Assembly: GCA_017654935.2 (NCBI GenBank)
Contig: CM065712.1
Span: 19,654,650-19,718,649 of the forward strand
Direction of reading: 5' to 3'
From: Phymorhynchus buccinoides
Taxonomy: Eukaryota; Mollusca; Gastropoda; Neogastropoda; Raphitomidae
DNA length: 64,000 nucleotides
The notes beneath the pieces were generated by a model. It was not told the origin of the DNA. It saw nothing but the letters and a program-made list of their open reading frames with translations, and made no database searches. The translations under genes and the position numbers were made by a program. Positions within the stretch are counted from its first letter, which is position 1; every line of letters begins with the position of its first letter. Below, one piece after another: positions 1 through 10,506 of the stretch.

Positions 1-14
1 CCACTATGAACGTG
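1..14 (-). CDS. STAT exon 9, first bases (start of DNA-binding domain), truncated by window edge
   Basis: The acceptor AG is at 16-15 and the exon starts at 14. The split codon from exon 8 (AG) plus C gives Ser, then T-F-I-V, matching the family's STFI(I/V)E at the junction of coiled coil and DNA-binding domain. The rest lies beyond the window. A second copy of this exon edge at about 100-123 reads further (TFIVEYISPPP) but runs into a homopolymer and a stop, so the copy at 1-14 is taken as the real exon. Confidence 0.65.
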
Positions 15-240
15 CTGGGTACACACACACACTGTTCAATAAGAACTTTGACTCCTTCTTCAGCAACATGAATGAGGGGGGGGGGGGGGGGGTGGGGGGC
101 TGATGTACTCCACTATGAACGTGCTGGTTTGCACACACACACTGTTCAATAAGAACTTTTTTGCTCCTTCTTCAGCACAGCATGAGAGGAGGGGAAGAAA
201 GGAGGGGGGGGGCTGCTGTTCTATGATGACCATGCTAGGG
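1..240. repeat. Duplicated exon 9 acceptor region, about 109-bp period, with poly-G
   Basis: Two copies of a stretch holding CACTATGAACGTGCTGG, a CA-repeat and TGTTCAATAAGAACTTT lie at 1-60 and 110-175. Each contains, on the minus strand, a polypyrimidine/GT stretch, an AG acceptor and the first exon 9 bases. A run of G at 77-92 separates them. The second copy cannot act as a full exon because it lacks the downstream coding sequence. Confidence 0.75.
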
Positions 241-527
241 AAAATACACATCAATTGTCATCTTCACTGGAAGAAAACAATGGAAAATATTTCCATTTCT
301 GCTCTTAGGGGAGATCATATTCGACAGAAAAAGAAAACAACACCGATTGCTTTTTTCAGACAACAGATTACCTCCCCCCCCCCTCCTCCTCCAGCAGAGA
401 TGGGAATATTGCTCCTTAGCTTTCCTTAACCCTCTTCAGTGCTGACGAGCAGTGAATGTACGTCCACAACAACCCTTCAGTATTTGCCACAGACGTAAAT
501 ATACATCGGCGCTCCATTTTGCTGCAT

Positions 528-1264
528 CAAAAACCAGCAGCACAGCAGAAAACAACACCAACAAAAACCAGCAGCACAGCAGAAACAACACCAACAAAAA
601 CCAGCAGCACAGCAGAAAACAACACCAACAAAAACCAGCAGCACAGCAGAAAACAACACCAACAAAAACCAGCAGCACAGCAGAAAACAACACCAACAAA
701 AACCAGCAGCACAGCAGAAAACAACACCAACAAAAACCAGCAGCACAGCAGAAAACAACACCAACAAAAACCAGCAGCACAGCAGAAAACAACACCAACA
801 AAAACCAGCAGCACAGCAGAAAACAACACCAACAAAAACCAGCAGCACAGCAGAAAACAACACCAACAAAAACCAGCAGCAGAAAACAACACCAACAAAA
901 ACCAGCAGCAGAAAACAACACCAACAAAAACCAGCAGCAGAAAACAACACCAACAAAAACCAGCAGCACAGCAGAAAACAACACCAACAAAAACCAGCAG
1001 CACAAAAGAAAAAACACCAACAAAAACCAGCAGCACAGCAGAAAACAACACCAACAAAAACCAGCAGCACAGCAGAAAACAACACCAACAAAAACCAGCA
1101 ACACAGCAGAAAACAACACCAACAAAAACCAGCAGCACAGCAGAAAACAACACCAACAAAAACCAGCAGCAGAAAACAACACCAACAAAAACCAGCAGCA
1201 CAGCAGAAAACAACACCAACAAAACCCAGCAGCACAGCAGAAAACAACACCAACAAAACCCAGC
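528..1264. repeat. 34-bp minisatellite, about 21 units
   Basis: Tandem units of 34 bp built from ACCAGCAGCACAGCAGAAAA and CAACACCAACAAA, with 29-bp short variants at 870-960 and 1165-1200. Because 34 is not a multiple of three, each frame cycles through all unit frames. Neither strand carries stops, so 270-300-codon open frames appear in at least five frames. These are repeat artefacts; no coding evidence is seen. Confidence 0.95.
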
Positions 1265-2165
1265 ATGCATGGGTGCTACTCCCAAAAATAAGTACAGGGG
1301 CAGCGCCCCGTTGGAGGGTTCGCCCCCCTGAAGCTGAAGCAAAAATGCAATTGCAGAGATCGTTTCCATAGCTCTCCCGCAATCTGGGAATGGGTGAGGA
1401 ACAGATTACGATTTGACATCATAGTTCTGTTGGCAGACGACAGTTGACACTTTGTAAAGTGACTGTCTAAGTTGCTGAGACATGACAAGTCACATTACCT
1501 TTTGACAAGAAATACAAAAGATCTATGGTTAAAATCATATTTTCATGACTAAGATTTTTACTGACATTTCAGAAACACAACTATAAAGTTATAAAGCCGT
1601 TCAAATAGAAGATAATAATTAGATCATAAGTGAAATACGATGTCAGTGGATCCAAACATGACTCTCAATTGAGTTTTTGTAAGCAACATTTTTAACATAT
1701 TCATACGCTTAGCATCATAAATATTATTTGGTGAATTGAAATATAGTTGTAACTTACCTTTCTGTGAAGTTTGTAGCTTTCATGACACAAAATTCATGCT
1801 GATAATGTTGAATTTAATTCAAATAAGTATGTGTGAATATGACTCGGCCGCCATTTTTGTTGTTGTATTTTCACTTCCGGTGGTTGGAAGACCCAGATTC
1901 AAAATGCCCCCAACCACAGTTAACAGATCAACTTTTTTTTGTGGACAAAATTTTAAAAATACAAAATTTCTGTCTCAGCAGAAAACTTAATTTACGGATT
2001 TCCGTTTATACGGAAGGTAGTAGCACCCATGAGCATGCGAGCAGCACTGGCGCAAATAATAAATGGCACTGAAGGGGTAAAATGTTTATCAAAATCCTTC
2101 CACAACTTAAAAAAAATTAAAAAAACTGCGAACAGACTCATCATAAGGCAACCAACAACCAGACG
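1265..2165. other. Intronic or flanking AT-rich sequence, no gene seen
   Basis: No conserved frame or repeat array. A short GC-rich motif with CCCCCTGAAGCTGAAGC near 1325 recurs near 20440 and 22430 and may be a transposon end. The rest is unique-looking AT-rich DNA in intron 8. Confidence 0.5.
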
Positions 2166-2300
2166 CACCAATTGATTAAAATGTGTGTGTTATGCTTATA
2201 CCAAAGAGACGAGCGTGTGTGCATGCATGCGTCTGTGTGTGTACGTGTGTGCGCATGCATGTGTACGTATACTTATGCGCATACATGCTCGTGATATGTG
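2166..2300. repeat. Imperfect GT/CATGCA microsatellite
   Basis: Alternating purine-pyrimidine tract (TGTGTG, GCATGCAT, GTGTAC) immediately on the donor side of exon 8. Such tracts can adopt Z-DNA; here only the composition is seen. Confidence 0.8.
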
Positions 2301-2329
2301 CGCATTCCCCCACCACCCTAACACCGCAC

Positions 2330-2491
2330 CTTATGACCAGAGAGGACAGCATGCCCGAGATGATGTCGTTGAGGTTGGGCAGGATGTCAGGGATGCCCGC
2401 GGGCATGTTGATGGGCAGCTGGCAGCACAGGATGCTCATCCGCTGGATCTGCTGCTGGATGTTGCAGATGATCTCCGCCAGGTGCTCACAC
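2330..2491 (-). CDS. STAT exon 8 (end of coiled-coil domain)
   Basis: The acceptor AG is at 2493-2492 and the donor GT at 2329-2328. Length is 162 bp, phase 2 in and phase 2 out. It completes the Trp codon split with exon 7, then reads CEHLAEIICNIQQQIQRM and later NLNDIISGMLSSLVI, residues about 304-357. This is the last coiled-coil helix of STAT5-type proteins (W-C-E-x-L-A-E-I-I and the DIIS-x-L-x-S motif). The exon is GC-rich (CTG and ATC codons), unlike the AT-rich introns. Unlike most neighbours it has no exon-derived tandem array at either edge. Confidence 0.93.
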
Positions 2492-2592
2492 CTCAAGAAA
2501 TAACAGAAAATCCGCTCCCCCTTTGTATTCAAAGCCTCTTTGGCTCACTCATTTTTAACTATGTCACACTTCTCATGACGACTTTCGCCTGT

Positions 2593-2660
2593 ACTACCGT
2601 AATTCGCGGACTATAAGCCGCAACTTTTTTTTGGACACCCCACCCCCCTGCAGCTAGTAC
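2593..2660 (+). mobile_element. Terminus of an ACCGTAAT/GGACTATAAG-type DNA element
   Basis: Sequence from ACCGTAATTCGCGGACTATA onward resembles the left ends at 25384, 47702 and 62541. No matching right end is seen nearby, so this is a fragment. Confidence 0.45.
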
Positions 2661-2753
2661 AGTGCCGCGGCCTAAACGTTACCAAAAGTGAAAGTAAACT
2701 CAACTCAGTGGCATCCTTGATTCAGACCTTTGATCTGTGGCCTTGTTCATGGC

Positions 2754-3035
2754 TGATGACGAAAAATGCTGCCGAACACCTGGCACGATAACGGAGGGAC
2801 CTAGGATGCTCACAATTTGCATGTGGATAGCTATCAAAGATAAACAAGTTCAAGAATGAAGGTCATAGGTCAAAGGTCAAAGTCACTGGCGCCGAAAATG
2901 CTGCCAAGCACCTGGCACGATAACGATTGAACGGAGGGACCTAGGACTCTCAAATTTTGCATACGGATAGGTACTAAGGATATCTAGGCCAAGTTCAAAA
3001 ATGAAGATAATAGGTCAAAGGTCAAGGTCCCCAAT
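2754..3035 (+). repeat. Two-copy direct repeat, about 140 bp each
   Basis: Two units share AATGCTGCC, CACCTGGCACGATAACG, GGAGGGACCTAGGA and ATAGGTCAAAGGTCAA (about 2763-2880 and 2896-3030). They resemble interspersed intergenic repeats of molluscs. No frame is conserved. They lie in intron 7. Confidence 0.7.
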
Positions 3036-3109
3036 AAAGATAATTTTGACTTGACTTGTCACACACACACACACTGACAAACAACCACACACAAAGGGAA
3101 CAGTTTTAC

Positions 3110-3264
3110 CATGTCTGCAGCAGATCCAATTCCGATCCGTGCGGGGGGTCCCCGTTCCCCCCAAGCTGCTGGCGCCTCCTCCACCCGATCAGCTCCTCGT
3201 CCAGCACGCGTCGCTGGATCTTCTGCAGCTGGTCGATGATCTGGTTGTACATCTCAGCCATTTC
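3110..3264 (-). CDS. STAT exon 7 (coiled-coil domain)
   Basis: The acceptor AG is at 3266-3265 and the donor GT at 3109-3108. Length is 155 bp, phase 0 in and phase 2 out (TG of a Trp codon completed in exon 8). The product starts EMAEMYNQIIDQLQKI, then reads LDEELIGWRRRQQLGGNGD and ends LDLLQTW, residues 253-304. The DEELIxWxRRQQLxGNGxPP signature is diagnostic for STAT5/6-type coiled-coil domains. The first 44 nt of this exon with its acceptor are repeated in the array to the right, so the true exon is the only copy that continues past the QLQKI codons. Confidence 0.95.
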
Positions 3265-4262
3265 CTGAACAGACAGCATCACAAAGGCCTTATCTTCTGC
3301 AGCTGGTCGATGATCTGGTTGTACATCTCAGCCATTTCCTGAACACACAGCATCACAAAGGCCTTATCTTCTGCAGCTGGTCGATGATCTGGTTGTACAT
3401 CTCAGCCATTTCCTGAACAGACAGCATCACAAAGGCCTTATCTTCTGCAGCTGGTCGATGATCTGGTTGTACATCTCAGCCATTTCCTGAACACACAGCA
3501 TCACAAAGGCCTTATCTTCTGCAGCTGGTCGATGATCTGGTTGTACATCTCAGCCATTTCCTGAACACACAGCATCACAAAGGCCTTATCTTCTGCAGCT
3601 GGTCGATGATCTGGTTGTACATCTCAGCCATTTCCTGAACACACAGCATCACAAAGGCCTTATCTTCTGCAGCTGGTCGATGATCTGGTTGTACATCTCA
3701 GCCATTTCCTGAACACACAGCATCACAAAGGCCTTATCTTCTGCAGCTGGTCGATGATCTGGTTGTACATCTCAGCCATTTCCTGAACACACAGCATCAC
3801 AAAGGCCTTATCTTCTGCAGCTGGTCGATGATCTGGTTGTACATCTCAGCCATTTCCTGAACACACAGCATCACAAAGGCCTTATCTTCTGCAGCTGGTC
3901 GATGATCTGGTTGTACATCTCAGCCATTTCCTGAACACACAGCATCACAAAGGCCTTATCTTCTGCAGCTGGTCGATGATCTGGTTGTACATCTCAGCCA
4001 TTTCCTGAACACACAGCATCACAAAGGCCTTATCTTCTGCAACTGGTCGATGATCTGGTTGTACATCTCAGCCATTTCCTGAAACACACAGCATCACAAA
4101 GGCCTTATCTTCTGCAGCTGGTCGATGATCTGGTTGTACATCTCAGCCATTTCCTGAACACACAGCATCACAAATGGCCTTATCTTCTGCAGCTGGTCGA
4201 TGATCTGGTTGTACATCTCAGCCATTTCCTGAACACACAGCATCACAAAGGCCTTATCTTCT
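3221..4262. repeat. 74-bp tandem array carrying the exon 7 acceptor, 14 units
   Basis: Unit starts at 3221, 3295, 3369 and so on every 74 bp to about 4185, nearly identical. Each unit holds, on the minus strand, about 24 nt of intron, the acceptor TGTTCAG and the first 44 nt of exon 7. The leftmost unit is part of the real exon. AGACAGC versus ACACAGC and single-base indels (near 4083 and 4172) are the only variants. No unit has a donor after the exon-like part (AAGATAAGG), and read-through shifts frame because 74 is not a multiple of three. Confidence 0.97.
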
Positions 4263-4599
4263 CTTCTTCTTCTTCTGCCGTTCCCAGGCCATATGGCCAC
4301 AATGGTTAAGGTACCAGACCTGCTTACCCCCTACACAAGTCGTGAGTAGTCGTAGTGGATAGCTGAAATGAGTAGTTTGGGTGCAAAATGTTCTTGCTAC
4401 TTTCGTTGTATGTGCTGTGGCATTTGGTTTCCAATTGATAATGTGCTCTGCTAATTGTTTTGAGTGTTGGTCAGTAGGGTTAGAATAGATTGTGTAGTTT
4501 TATTCATTAATGAGCAGTAATCAAGAATTAAAGAGCATTATTTTCAGTTTTGAAGAGTAGTTCCAAATTGAGTAGAATACTACTCGAAAAGAGTAGAGT

Positions 4600-4895
4600 A
4601 AACAGGTCTGAAATTACGTATGTGCGTCCGGTTCATCAGTTTTCACTCAGTCTCCCCGCTGCGTACAGCTGAAAACACACACTCCGATTTTCGGAGGTGC
4701 TTCAAAGGAGAAAAAATTATTTGGAAGATTTTTTTTGAGAAAAAAAAAAAGGCAGGAGAATGGGGCCAATAATAAGTCAGAAAGATAGTAGATGACAGAA
4801 AGCAAAGGGAAAAGGCAGAGTCAAAGAGAGTGGCAGATTAAAGGAAGTTACAAGCACAGAACTTCCATAAGGTGGGGGAACTATTTTTAAGAAAG

Positions 4896-4938
<43 letters not shown>

Positions 4939-4978
4939 ACCCCCCGGTATCATGGTTAGAGGGTACACAAATGGTCCC
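4600..4978 (+). repeat. Interspersed repeat family R1 with poly-C tract
   Basis: Contains TCTCCCCGCTGCGTACAGC, TTTCGGAGG, AGGCAGGAGAATGGGGCCAA, AGTAGATGACAGAAAG and CAGAACTTCCA, ending in a C run of about 40 (4898-4938). The same order recurs at 19395-19690 and 51590-51960, inverted at 40600-40885, with parts at 23690-23810 and 42580-42660. No clear ends, so the class is unknown. Confidence 0.7.
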
Positions 4979-5078
4979 ATAGAAAAATTATGACCGTGCT
5001 GACATTGACCTTGGAGTTTGACCTTGAAAACAGATTTGTTTTCCTTTTTTACGCTACATATTTTGTGTACAAGCTCAA

Positions 5079-5699
5079 TCAGCTTACCGTGCTGGACACA
5101 GTACTGAAACAGCTCTTATTAGTATCTTAAATAACATTCTGACTTCCCTTGACGACGACAAAATATCTGTTCTCCTTCTTCTTGATTTATCAGCAGCATT
5201 TGACACGATAGACCATGACATTCTACTGACACGCTTGACAACTGACTTTGGCATTTGCGGCACCGTACTAAATTGGTTTAAATCGTATCTCTCAAATAGA
5301 AAGCAATCCGTTCTCATTGAAAATATGCAGTCATCTAAAATGTCTCTTGACTTTGGCATTCCTCAGGGATCAGTACTTGGGCCTGTACTTTTTATCATGT
5401 ACACAACACCATTGTCCAAGATAATTAATAGACATTCTGTTCAGCATGAAGTTTTCGCTGACGTCACCCAGCTCGAACACTCTGACATACATGGAAACTA
5501 CCACCAACTTGTCCAAACACTTGAAGACTGTGTTTCTGACATCAAACATTGGATGTCAACCAACAAACTTAAGTTAAATGATGATAAAACAGAGGCTATC
5601 CAGTTTGTTCGCAACGATTTTGAATTACTAAAAAAACACCTCACAAATCACTCCAGCCATACACACAAACAAATCATACATAAACAAAAGGAGAAATGA
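5079..5699 (+). pseudogene. LINE reverse transcriptase fragment (inactive)
   Basis: One open frame reads YRAGHSTETALISILNNI, then LLLLDLSAAFDTIDHDILL (RT motif A with the catalytic Asp), SYLSNRKQSVLIE, GIPQGSVLGPVLFIMYT (motif B) and later LKLNDDKTEAIQF (motif D/E). These are CR1/jockey-type non-LTR RT motifs. The catalytic FADDTQL is changed to FADVTQL, so the enzyme would be dead, and the 5' part (endonuclease) and the C terminus are absent. It lies antisense to the STAT gene in intron 6. No start codon is expected for such a fragment. Confidence 0.9.
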
Positions 5700-5702
5700 A
5701 AG

Positions 5703-5905
5703 AAGATGACGGGTTTTTACTTCAGGTTTAGACATAGGGAAGCGGTAGATCAGATTTTTTTAATACATAGTCTATATAAAAACACTCTCTACACCGATTG
5801 GTTCCCCCACAACAAACCACCACAAAAGCAAAGTCAGAGGCAAAATTGTAGTCTAAGGGAGTGCAGCGAGTTTAGAAGTGACCACAGATTTACTTCCCTT
5901 TAAGC
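5703..5905 (+). repeat. Interspersed repeat family R2
   Basis: Carries TTTTTACTTCAGGTTTAGAC, GAAGCGGTAGATCAGA, CTATATAAA, CACCGATTGGTTCCCCCAC and AAAGTCAGAGGCAAAATTG. An inverted relative lies at 25150-25385, with an expanded CTATATAAAG motif. The class is unknown. Confidence 0.65.
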
Positions 5906-5919
5906 AAATGCATCAAATT

Positions 5920-6618
5920 GCCCTCTGTCTATTAATTCCGGACATATACGTCCGGAACGACTTGAACGAGTTACGGTCAAAGTCAAAGCAATAGGGCATT
6001 TGCCGCGTGCCGGCGACCTTGAATTTCACTGGGTTCAATTTAGAGAGTTGAATTAGAAAGGTCAGTGTAACTTGGGCAGACCCAGTGTGGGCAAATTAGT
6101 AGTCTAGTATAGAGAACGAACGCTCGTGGCAAATGCCCTATTGACTGACATGATCACGCTTGGGTTTTCCCGCTCACTCACAGTGGTGACCTCTATCCCT
6201 GGGTTGGATAATTATAAATTATTAAGATAGGAAGGGTAACGGTTTATGCTTTGTTTTAATTCAAAAGGAATGTTTTCATTTCATTAGTCTGTCAGTATTA
6301 GTTCATATTACTATACCCTTTGTCTTTGTCCTTGTTTTGAGATGTTATGATACTTTAAAATGTATGCAATATTCTCATGATGTTGTTTGCTTAGTTTTCA
6401 TTGTGAGGTGTTCAAAGGATATCTTACTGTTGGTATTGGGTCTTAAACAAGTTTTTAGGGGTTTTTTTGACTGGATTATTCGTTGAATTTTCTCTCACTT
6501 GTAATTTTTTTACCTTCGTAAGATGGATATTCCCAAATATTGCTGCTGCAATGACTTGAACGAGTTAAGGTCAAAGTCAAGGCAATTAACTGACGCTTGT
6601 TTTTTCCCGCTCACTCAC
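5920..6618. repeat. Duplicated donor-side segment of exon 6
   Basis: The intron sequence next to the exon 6 donor (6548-6618, CTTGAACGAGTTAAGGTCAA ... CCCGCTCACTCAC) is repeated at 5960-6185, where it is interrupted by a 145-bp element. The second copy keeps a GTGAGTGAGC donor-like site but no exon coding sequence. The DNA between the copies (6190-6545) is AT-rich with nothing recognisable. Confidence 0.65.
5994..6138. mobile_element. 145-bp MITE with TA target duplication
   Basis: Inverted termini GGGCATTTGCC and GGCAAATGCCC, flanked by TA on each side. The paralogous segment near 6570 lacks the insert (GGCAATTAACTGAC against GCAATA ... TATTGACTGAC) and so serves as an empty site. No coding capacity. 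TA duplication suggests a mariner/pogo-type mobiliser. Confidence 0.75.
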
Positions 6619-6812
6619 GATGCGCTGCTGCAGCAGCTGCTGTCCCAGCTTGGAGCGCTGCAGCTCCACTGTCTTCTTCTCCAGCTGCAGCGCCTTCTCC
6701 TTCACCTGCCTCTCCTGCAGCTGCGCAGTCAGCTTGTGCTGCGCTGCGCCGGAGGCCTGCCGCATCTGGTTCTGCACCATTTCCACCTGCTTCAGCACCT
6801 GGGCTATCTGGC
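6619..6812 (-). CDS. STAT exon 6 (coiled-coil domain)
   Basis: The acceptor AG is at 6814-6813 and the donor GTGAGT starts at 6618. Length is 194 bp, phase 1 in and phase 0 out, residues 188-252. It reads QIAQVLKQVEMVQNQMRQ, then QERQVKEKALQLEKKTVELQ and LGQQLLQQRI: heptad-rich, charged, Gln- and Leu-rich coiled coil as expected for helices 1-2 of the STAT coiled-coil domain. Codon use is strongly CTG/CAG/GTG. The exon itself is single-copy; only the intron past its donor is duplicated. Confidence 0.94.
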
Positions 6813-6956
6813 CTGAAACCACCACACACAGACCAGGGCTGATCAAACTTTTAAAATATTTCACTCACCCTCTCTGACTTACTGAAAAGTGTTACTGGCC
6901 CAAACACATTTTCACTAGCCCAAAGAAATCAACAGCAAACCTCCCTGAACACACAC

Positions 6957-7360
<404 letters not shown>

Positions 7361-7583
7361 GCCTTTCCTTCCTTTTTGAGTACCAGTGCTGGCATGTTGT
7401 TATCTTAGCAGACAGCTGAGCTTGCTTTGGTAGTGGGTTGGAAGGGAGATGGTGTGGGGAGACTCAGGGGTACAAAAACAGGGCCGTACAGTACTGAAAT
7501 TTACAGTCGCCCATTGGGCTAGTGACTTTTGAAATCTACACTAGCCTCTGATGCTGTAGGCTGTATCTATATGCTTCAATAGC

Positions 7584-7621
7584 TTGCCTTCTTCTTCTTC
7601 TTCTTCTTCTTCTTCTTCTTC
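7584..7621. repeat. CTT microsatellite
   Basis: About 12 TTC/CTT units. Confidence 0.9.
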
Positions 7622-7772
7622 GTCGATCGCTCTGTTTCCTGTCGTGTGAGCGCAGATGCCTCATGCTGCCGTTGTGTGCCTGATTAAGAAATAGATAGGC
7701 CCAGTATGTCCGTCTTTGGCTTGGGGAAAATCATTGTAAGAGTTTCTAGAACAAAGGCAGAAGAGTGGACCA

Positions 7773-8471
7773 CAGAGCTGATTCTAGGATTTTGAAAAAA
7801 GGGGGGGCATTCCCCCCCTATGATTGAAAAAAGGGGGGCAGGTCCCCCCCTAAGAATGTAAAAAGGGGGGATTGGTGGCAGGTCCACTGGATACAAGGGA
7901 AAACGGCCATGACATACAAATTTATTTTTAAATTGTTAATTGAAAGCATTCATACATACAAATTAAAGACAGAGTGTGTTCGTTCGGTAGTTGCTGCAGC
8001 CCGTGGGTGATGTAAATGCGTTCTTTTTCTTGTGCTTTAAACACACTTTGCACTGCATTCCGCCACTCTCCATCTTGGACAGCAATGGCCACTTCTTCAG
8101 CCAGTCGTCTTGGAACCGGTGTTCCCTTGCACTGGCGCTGTTATCGGGCTGCTTCTCCGAGTTTTTGGATGGAGTCGCCGTTTCTTCAAGCTCTTCTCCA
8201 CACTCTGACTCATCATGTGGCACAGACTGCTTTTTTTTCGCTTTGCCTCCGCGAAAGTCAAACTCAAGGAGCGTGGCTACGCGCTTCATTTTGGAAGAAA
8301 TCCAATATGGCGGCTTAAACTCTCGCAAGTTCTCGTCGGTATTCAAGATGAATGAGATGAACGCGATTGATTGGTTGATCAGTTTGTGTAGCCTAGACAA
8401 CAGGTTTTGCAGACGACGAATGCCATGCCCGCAGCGATCGGTGAAAATAGCAGGCAGTTCTGCAAATTTGC
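7773..8471 (-). mobile_element. hAT-like transposon fragment
   Basis: The left end carries the same 16-bp terminus (CAGAGCTGATTCTAGG) as the complete short element at 14707-15325, followed by G-rich palindromic stretches. The interior holds the transposase N terminus on the minus strand. The match to the second copy runs to GGCAGTTCTGCAAAT near 8471, where LINE sequence takes over, so the right end was lost. Confidence 0.75.
7963..8400 (-). pseudogene. hAT-type transposase N terminus with TTF/BED-like zinc finger (truncated)
   Basis: Open frame of 145 codons. After MKRVATLLEFDFRGGKAKKK (typical basic start of hAT/ZMYM-like proteins) and an acidic linker it reads HRFQDDWLKKWPLL and CKVCLKHKKKNAF, then TGCSNYRTNTL. 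The WLxxWP plus CxxC plus G-x-x-N-x-R order is that of the zinc-finger start of hAT-derived proteins such as ZNF862-like. The catalytic core and C-terminal dimerisation domain are missing. A more decayed version of the same start is readable on the minus strand near 14950-15010. Confidence 0.7.
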
Positions 8472-8589
8472 GGAACTCTGGAACTCACTCCCTTTCAGCC
8501 TTCGTCATGCCAAATGCTTTGTAACGTTTAAGTCTGCTCTGAAAACCCACTACTTCAAACTGCAGCTGCAGAGTACATCTAAAACTTAG
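8472..8589 (+). pseudogene. LINE ORF2 extreme C terminus (fragment)
   Basis: Reads FAELWNSLPFSLRHAKCF and then FKSALKTHYF before a stop, the same closing motif (LWNSLPxxLRH ... FKxxLKTHxF) as the larger LINE fragment at 11944-12651. It is followed by a microsatellite-rich 3' UTR and the tail at 10546-10705. Confidence 0.75.
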
Positions 8590-8639
8590 AAATATTGCCA
8601 GCCACTCTATTTGTCCATCTTGTTACGTGTATGTGTGTC

Positions 8640-8890
8640 ATCACGTGTTCTGCGTGTGTGTGTGTGCGTGTGCGTGTGTGTACGTGCGCACGTGTGTGCG
8701 GTGTATGTGTGTGTGCGCATGTTTGTGTTGTGTGTGTGCGTGTGATGCGTTCATGTAGGCCCCTATATGAGTGCATATATGCATGGTATGTGTGTGTCTG
8801 TGTGCGTGCGTGCGTGTGTGTGTGTGTGTGTGTATGTGTGTGTTGTGTGTGCATGTACTGGTTGTGCCTGTTGTTTTTGTGTGTATGTTG
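8640..8890. repeat. GT/GC-rich microsatellite in LINE 3' UTR
   Basis: Imperfect TG repeats with CG and TA interruptions. Similar GT tracts occur before the LINE tails at 43911 and, in CA form, at 11530-11870, so the tract may be part of the LINE 3' region. Confidence 0.9.
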
Positions 8891-8961
8891 TTGTGAATAT
8901 TATGCTGTTATTTCATGCTTGTGAATTGTGTGACAATGCATACATGTATTAGGCCTATTAT

Positions 8962-8962
<1 letters not shown>

Positions 8963-9056
<94 letters not shown>

Positions 9057-9074
9057 CTAGTAGTAGTAGTAGTA
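8963..9074. repeat. GTA trinucleotide repeat, split by a transposon
   Basis: About 36 GTA units, resuming for five units at 10489-10506 beyond the inserted element. Confidence 0.95.
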
Positions 9075-10488
9075 CAGTGGTCGCCGCTTTATAAAACCGC
9101 AGTTAATAGAGCCAGCCGCTTATTAAAGCCGATTTCCTACGGTCCGGATTTTTCACTATATGTTATGTATTAAAAAAAGCCGCTTAATAAAACCACCCCG
9201 CCGCTTATTAAAGCCACTTTTCTCAGAGAAATCACATAGTTTGTGACTAAAACTCACACGATTTTGTTCTTTTTTCTTTTCTTTTCTTTTTTTTGGGCGT
9301 GAAAATATGTCACTTAAGACATATTTATGTGCACGCTCACGTGTCACGGCCGTTCAATTTGGATCGTTTAGTTCCCACATATGCGCTATCGTGAAACCCA
9401 CTCACCTCCTCCTCTTTTGCATCTCCTTCCTTCCCCATCCATCCCTCCCTCCCATTCCTTGACCGTAGCAAGACTTCACGCCGCAGCAAAGGTAGCACGC
9501 AGGCAGGATTTCACAAGTGGGCTGCTACAGCCAAAGTTCTATTTGGTCGCTGGCAGCTTGCTTACTACACACGCGCGCAGCAGTGCAGCAAGGCTTGGTG
9601 GCTTGAAGAGTATAGCCTAGTAAAGAGTGTTCCTCTTTGCATTGTGCTGTGGAGAAACTACACACTGACACTAGTTGTCTTTCAATTTAAATTGCTCAGC
9701 TACCGTTCGACTGAGCACCTAACTAACTACACACTTTAAACACACGATGACTCTAGAACTTATATGTAAAAGCACACTTATCAACACTGGCTACTTTAGA
9801 CAGAACACGCCGAGGAAAATGCCACATAAATCTGTGGTACTGAGGGAAAAACCTAGGCCTTTAAAATAGCGCGCACTGCTGTTCTATTCCAACCCTGACT
9901 GCTATAATGTACACAAAGCGTGGTTTATTAATTAACACTAATTACACCACAACTAGCTTTTGGTTCGAATCACTGTTCACACAATGCTGTTCACCACACA
10001 CACCTATGTATGCTCACACCAAAATGTTTGGCAAATCGAAAGTCTGTTTAGAAGCAGTGGACGAAAACATACGGAGCACAAATTCCACTCTGTTTTCCCA
10101 CTTGTTTCTGGCGCTTCAAAGAGGTTGAGTCATTCGCATTTCCCGCCTCTGGAAGCCTAGCCGGCAGCAACTAAAGAGTCTGCAAATGCCAGTTTTGTAA
10201 AGCCGTGGTGTATCACGAAGTAACTGAGTTTAGAAAAGAATGTCAGTCAATAAAAACCAAAACAAAAGTTCAACATCGTTTAAGAGGCCTTGTGAAGTTG
10301 TGTTTAGATTCAAGCAAGTGTAAATGACAAAAAAAAGTGTGAAAGTGTGACTGACGTAAACTAAAGAGAAGCACACAAAAAAAATGTTTGAAAATGACGT
10401 AATCCTGGACCGCCGGTTATTAAATCCGCCGCTTATTAAAGCCATTTTTCGTCGGTCCCAAAATGGCTTTATAAAGTGGCGACCACTG
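9075..10488. mobile_element. pogo/Tigger-like element, 1414 bp, inserted in a GTA repeat
   Basis: Termini CAGTGGTCGCCGCTTTATAA and, reversed, CAGTGGTCGCCACTTTATAA, with TA duplicated on each side inside the GTA tract. Sub-terminal CCGCTTATTAAAGCC motifs occur near both ends. No transposase frame is recognisable, so it is non-autonomous or decayed. CAGT ends plus a TA target are typical of pogo/Tigger elements; the clade is inference. Confidence 0.85.
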
Positions 10489-10506
10489 TAGTAGTAGTAG
10501 TAGTAG

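Noticed and set aside
528..1264. CRISPR-like array
   Set aside because: Units are directly tandem without unique spacers, in a spliced eukaryotic genome; the same holds for the 3221-4262, 13961-14685, 17818-18874, 23940-25065 and 27015-27880 arrays.
436..1382. Five overlapping 276-301-codon frames as a Gln/Asn- or Cys/Leu-rich protein gene
   Set aside because: All come from one 34-bp stop-free tandem repeat; no start context, splice pattern or homologous domain.
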